This document shows, one piece after another, positions 5,002 to 5,836 of a stretch of DNA of 5,836 nucleotides. Numbering within the stretch: position 1 is the stretch's first letter; each line of letters opens with the position of its first letter. The stretch spans positions 1-5,836 of the forward strand of contig CANPWK010000069.1 in assembly GCA_947584105.1 (NCBI GenBank), in the 5' to 3' direction. The translations under genes were made by a program, and so were the position numbers. Source of the DNA: an uncultured Bacilli bacterium. GTDB taxonomy: Bacteria > Bacillota_I > Bacilli_A > RF39 > UBA660. Below the pieces are notes generated by a model that did not search any database, was not told where the DNA came from, and saw only the letters and a list, made by a program, of their open reading frames with translations.

Positions 5002-5799
5002 ATGAAGGATATATTAAAAGGATTATTAATTGGATTAGGTAAAATTATGCCTGGTGTAAGTGGCAGTGTTATTGCAATTAGTTTAGGAGTATATGAAAAA
5101 GCTATTAGTGCTTTAAATAATTTTTATAAAAATAAGGATGATTTAATTTATTTAATCAAAATATTATTGGGAATTTTAATTTCTATTGCTTTTATGGGTA
5201 AGGTAATAATATATTTGTTAACTAGATATTATTCTTATACCATATTTTTATTTGCTGGCTTAATTTTAGGTAGTTCATCAGATATAAAACAGCATGTAAA
5301 GAAAAAATATTGGTATTTAAGCATTATTTCTTTTATTATTATTGTCGTTTTTAGTTTTATTTCTAATCCTAATAGTGTAGTTATAAAAGATAATACAATA
5401 TATTTTCTTTATTATTTTTTTTCAGGTTTTGTTGATGCTATTGCTACAGTTATTCCAGGAATTAGTGGGACGGCTTTATTAATGTTGCTTGGTTCTTATA
5501 AAGATGTAGCATCTATATTTTCTAATATATTGAATTTTTCATTTTTAATAAATCATATTAGTATGTTATTACCTTTTATATTTGGAATGTTGTTTGGTTT
5601 ATTTTTATCTTTGAAATTAGTGAATATTTTATTTAGAAAGTGCTATTATCAAACTTATAATATTATTTTAGGATTATTATATGGAAGTGTATTTATTATG
5701 TTAAAGACTTGTTCTTATAACTTTTCATCGATATTAATTGGTTTATTATTATTTATTTTTAGTTTTATTTTTATAAAAAAAATCAATCATTTTTTATGA
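5002..5799 (+). CDS. popT: DUF368 membrane protein, PopT-type undecaprenyl-phosphate translocase
   Basis: DUF368 proteins (PopT) are reported to return the lipid carrier undecaprenyl phosphate across the membrane for reuse in peptidoglycan and wall polymer synthesis. The 265 residues are highly hydrophobic, with about seven to nine membrane segments. The two internally repeated signature loops are present: KIMPGVSGSVIAISLGVYE (14-32) and TVIPGISGTALLMLLGSYK (149-167). FAGLILGSS (84-92) follows the family's GLILGS motif. The first loop has GK where many homologues have AD, and SGSV where they have SGGT. ATG 5002 is the first in-frame start after a stop at 4993-4995, and the first helix (KGLLIGLGKIMPGVSG) is conserved, so a later start is unlikely. 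No SD precedes it. Translation may depend on the upstream gene's ribosomes or on a leaderless mRNA. The family call is strong; the substrate is inferred from the family. Confidence 0.9.
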   Translation: MKDILKGLLIGLGKIMPGVSGSVIAISLGVYEKAISALNNFYKNKDDLIYLIKILLGILISIAFMGKVIIYLLTRYYSYTIFLFAGLILGSSSDIKQHVKKKYWYLSIISFIIIVVFSFISNPNSVVIKDNTIYFLYYFFSGFVDAIATVIPGISGTALLMLLGSYKDVASIFSNILNFSFLINHISMLLPFIFGMLFGLFLSLKLVNILFRKCYYQTYNIILGLLYGSVFIMLKTCSYNFSSILIGLLLFIFSFIFIKKINHFL

Positions 5800-5805
5800 T
5801 TGATT
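5775..5805 (-). terminator. Hairpin with T-tract on the minus strand (terminator for a gene to the right)
   Basis: AATCAATCAT (5781-5790) pairs perfectly with ATGATTGATT (5796-5805) around a T5 loop. On the minus strand the stem runs into eight T (5782-5775). On the plus strand it is followed by CAGACTG, with no T-run. It therefore looks like a terminator for leftward transcription from outside the window, although it may also protect the popT mRNA end. The popT TGA (5797-5799) is in the right arm. Confidence 0.5.
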
Positions 5806-5812
5806 CAGACTG

Positions 5813-5818
5813 TTGACA
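5813..5818 (+). promoter_or_regulatory. Consensus -35 hexamer, rest of promoter off the edge
   Basis: TTGACA (5813-5818) is the only perfect -35 hexamer I found in the gaps between genes. With the usual 17-base spacer the -10 would begin at 5836, the last base of the window, so it cannot be confirmed here. Confidence 0.35.
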
Positions 5819-5836
5819 AATAGGTAAATATTTTAC

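Noticed and set aside
1..5836. Possible recoding of TGA as Trp, given the Mollicutes-like composition.
   Set aside because: All Trp codons seen are TGG, no gene has an in-frame TGA, and popT ends naturally at TGA 5797-5799.
1..5836. CRISPR arrays, tRNA or rRNA genes, insertion sequences, attachment sites or toxin-antitoxin pairs.
   Set aside because: I saw no spaced direct repeats, cloverleaf sequences, transposase motifs or terminal repeats in the gaps, which are all short.
5783..5836. The minus-strand C-terminal peptide ending at 5783 as a gene feature.
   Set aside because: Only 17 codons are visible, another minus frame is equally open, and neither is recognisable.

Overview
This is an AT-rich chromosomal window using the standard bacterial code: every Trp is TGG, and TGA appears only as a stop. 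The gene set (CdaA, a YbbR-domain CdaR, DUF378, a LolA/GerS-like lipoprotein, a UPF0316 protein, a DUF368 transporter), strong Shine-Dalgarno (SD) sites and TATAAT promoters point to a low-GC Gram-positive (Firmicutes/Bacillota). It is perhaps a deep-branching Bacilli or Mollicutes-related lineage. The lineage is inference; no rRNA or species marker is present. Seven complete genes and one partial gene are called.

Layout. At 1-122 (minus) lies the 5' end of a multi-pass membrane protein of the CmpB-type 'putative ABC transporter permease' family. Bases 123-377 are an AT-rich divergent intergenic region with one promoter for each side and nothing else I can recognise. At 378-2523 (plus) is a two-gene operon: cdaA, making the second messenger c-di-AMP, and cdaR, its extracytoplasmic regulator with four YbbR repeats. 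Their coding regions overlap by 14 bases. A long inverted repeat at 2512-2555 serves as a bidirectional terminator shared with the convergent DUF378 gene (2545-2742, minus). The usual third gene of the locus in Bacilli, glmM, is not there.

From 2743 onward all complete genes are on the plus strand and all encode envelope proteins. They are a LolA/GerS-like lipoprotein with a DUF4367-like C-terminus (2845-3861), a single-pass protein with an apparently thioredoxin-like domain lacking CxxC (3910-4407), a UPF0316 (DUF5698 + DUF2179) membrane protein (4466-4981), and a DUF368/PopT-type undecaprenyl-phosphate translocase (5002-5799). They are close together, but recognisable promoters and a terminator between them suggest several short transcription units rather than one operon.

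Three start sites were moved inward from the longest open frame because the SD lies inside that frame's extension (3910, 4466, and 2742 on the minus strand), and cdaR was set to a GTG at 1174 on the same logic. The main theme is compact expression signals: the extended -10 TGATATAAT occurs three times, several predicted mRNA starts fall at or next to the SD, popT has no SD and may be leaderless, and stop codons sit inside terminator hairpins. I did not see an obvious new multi-gene system. The most interesting items are the DGG variant in CdaA, the CxxC-less thioredoxin-like protein, and the possible leaderless popT.
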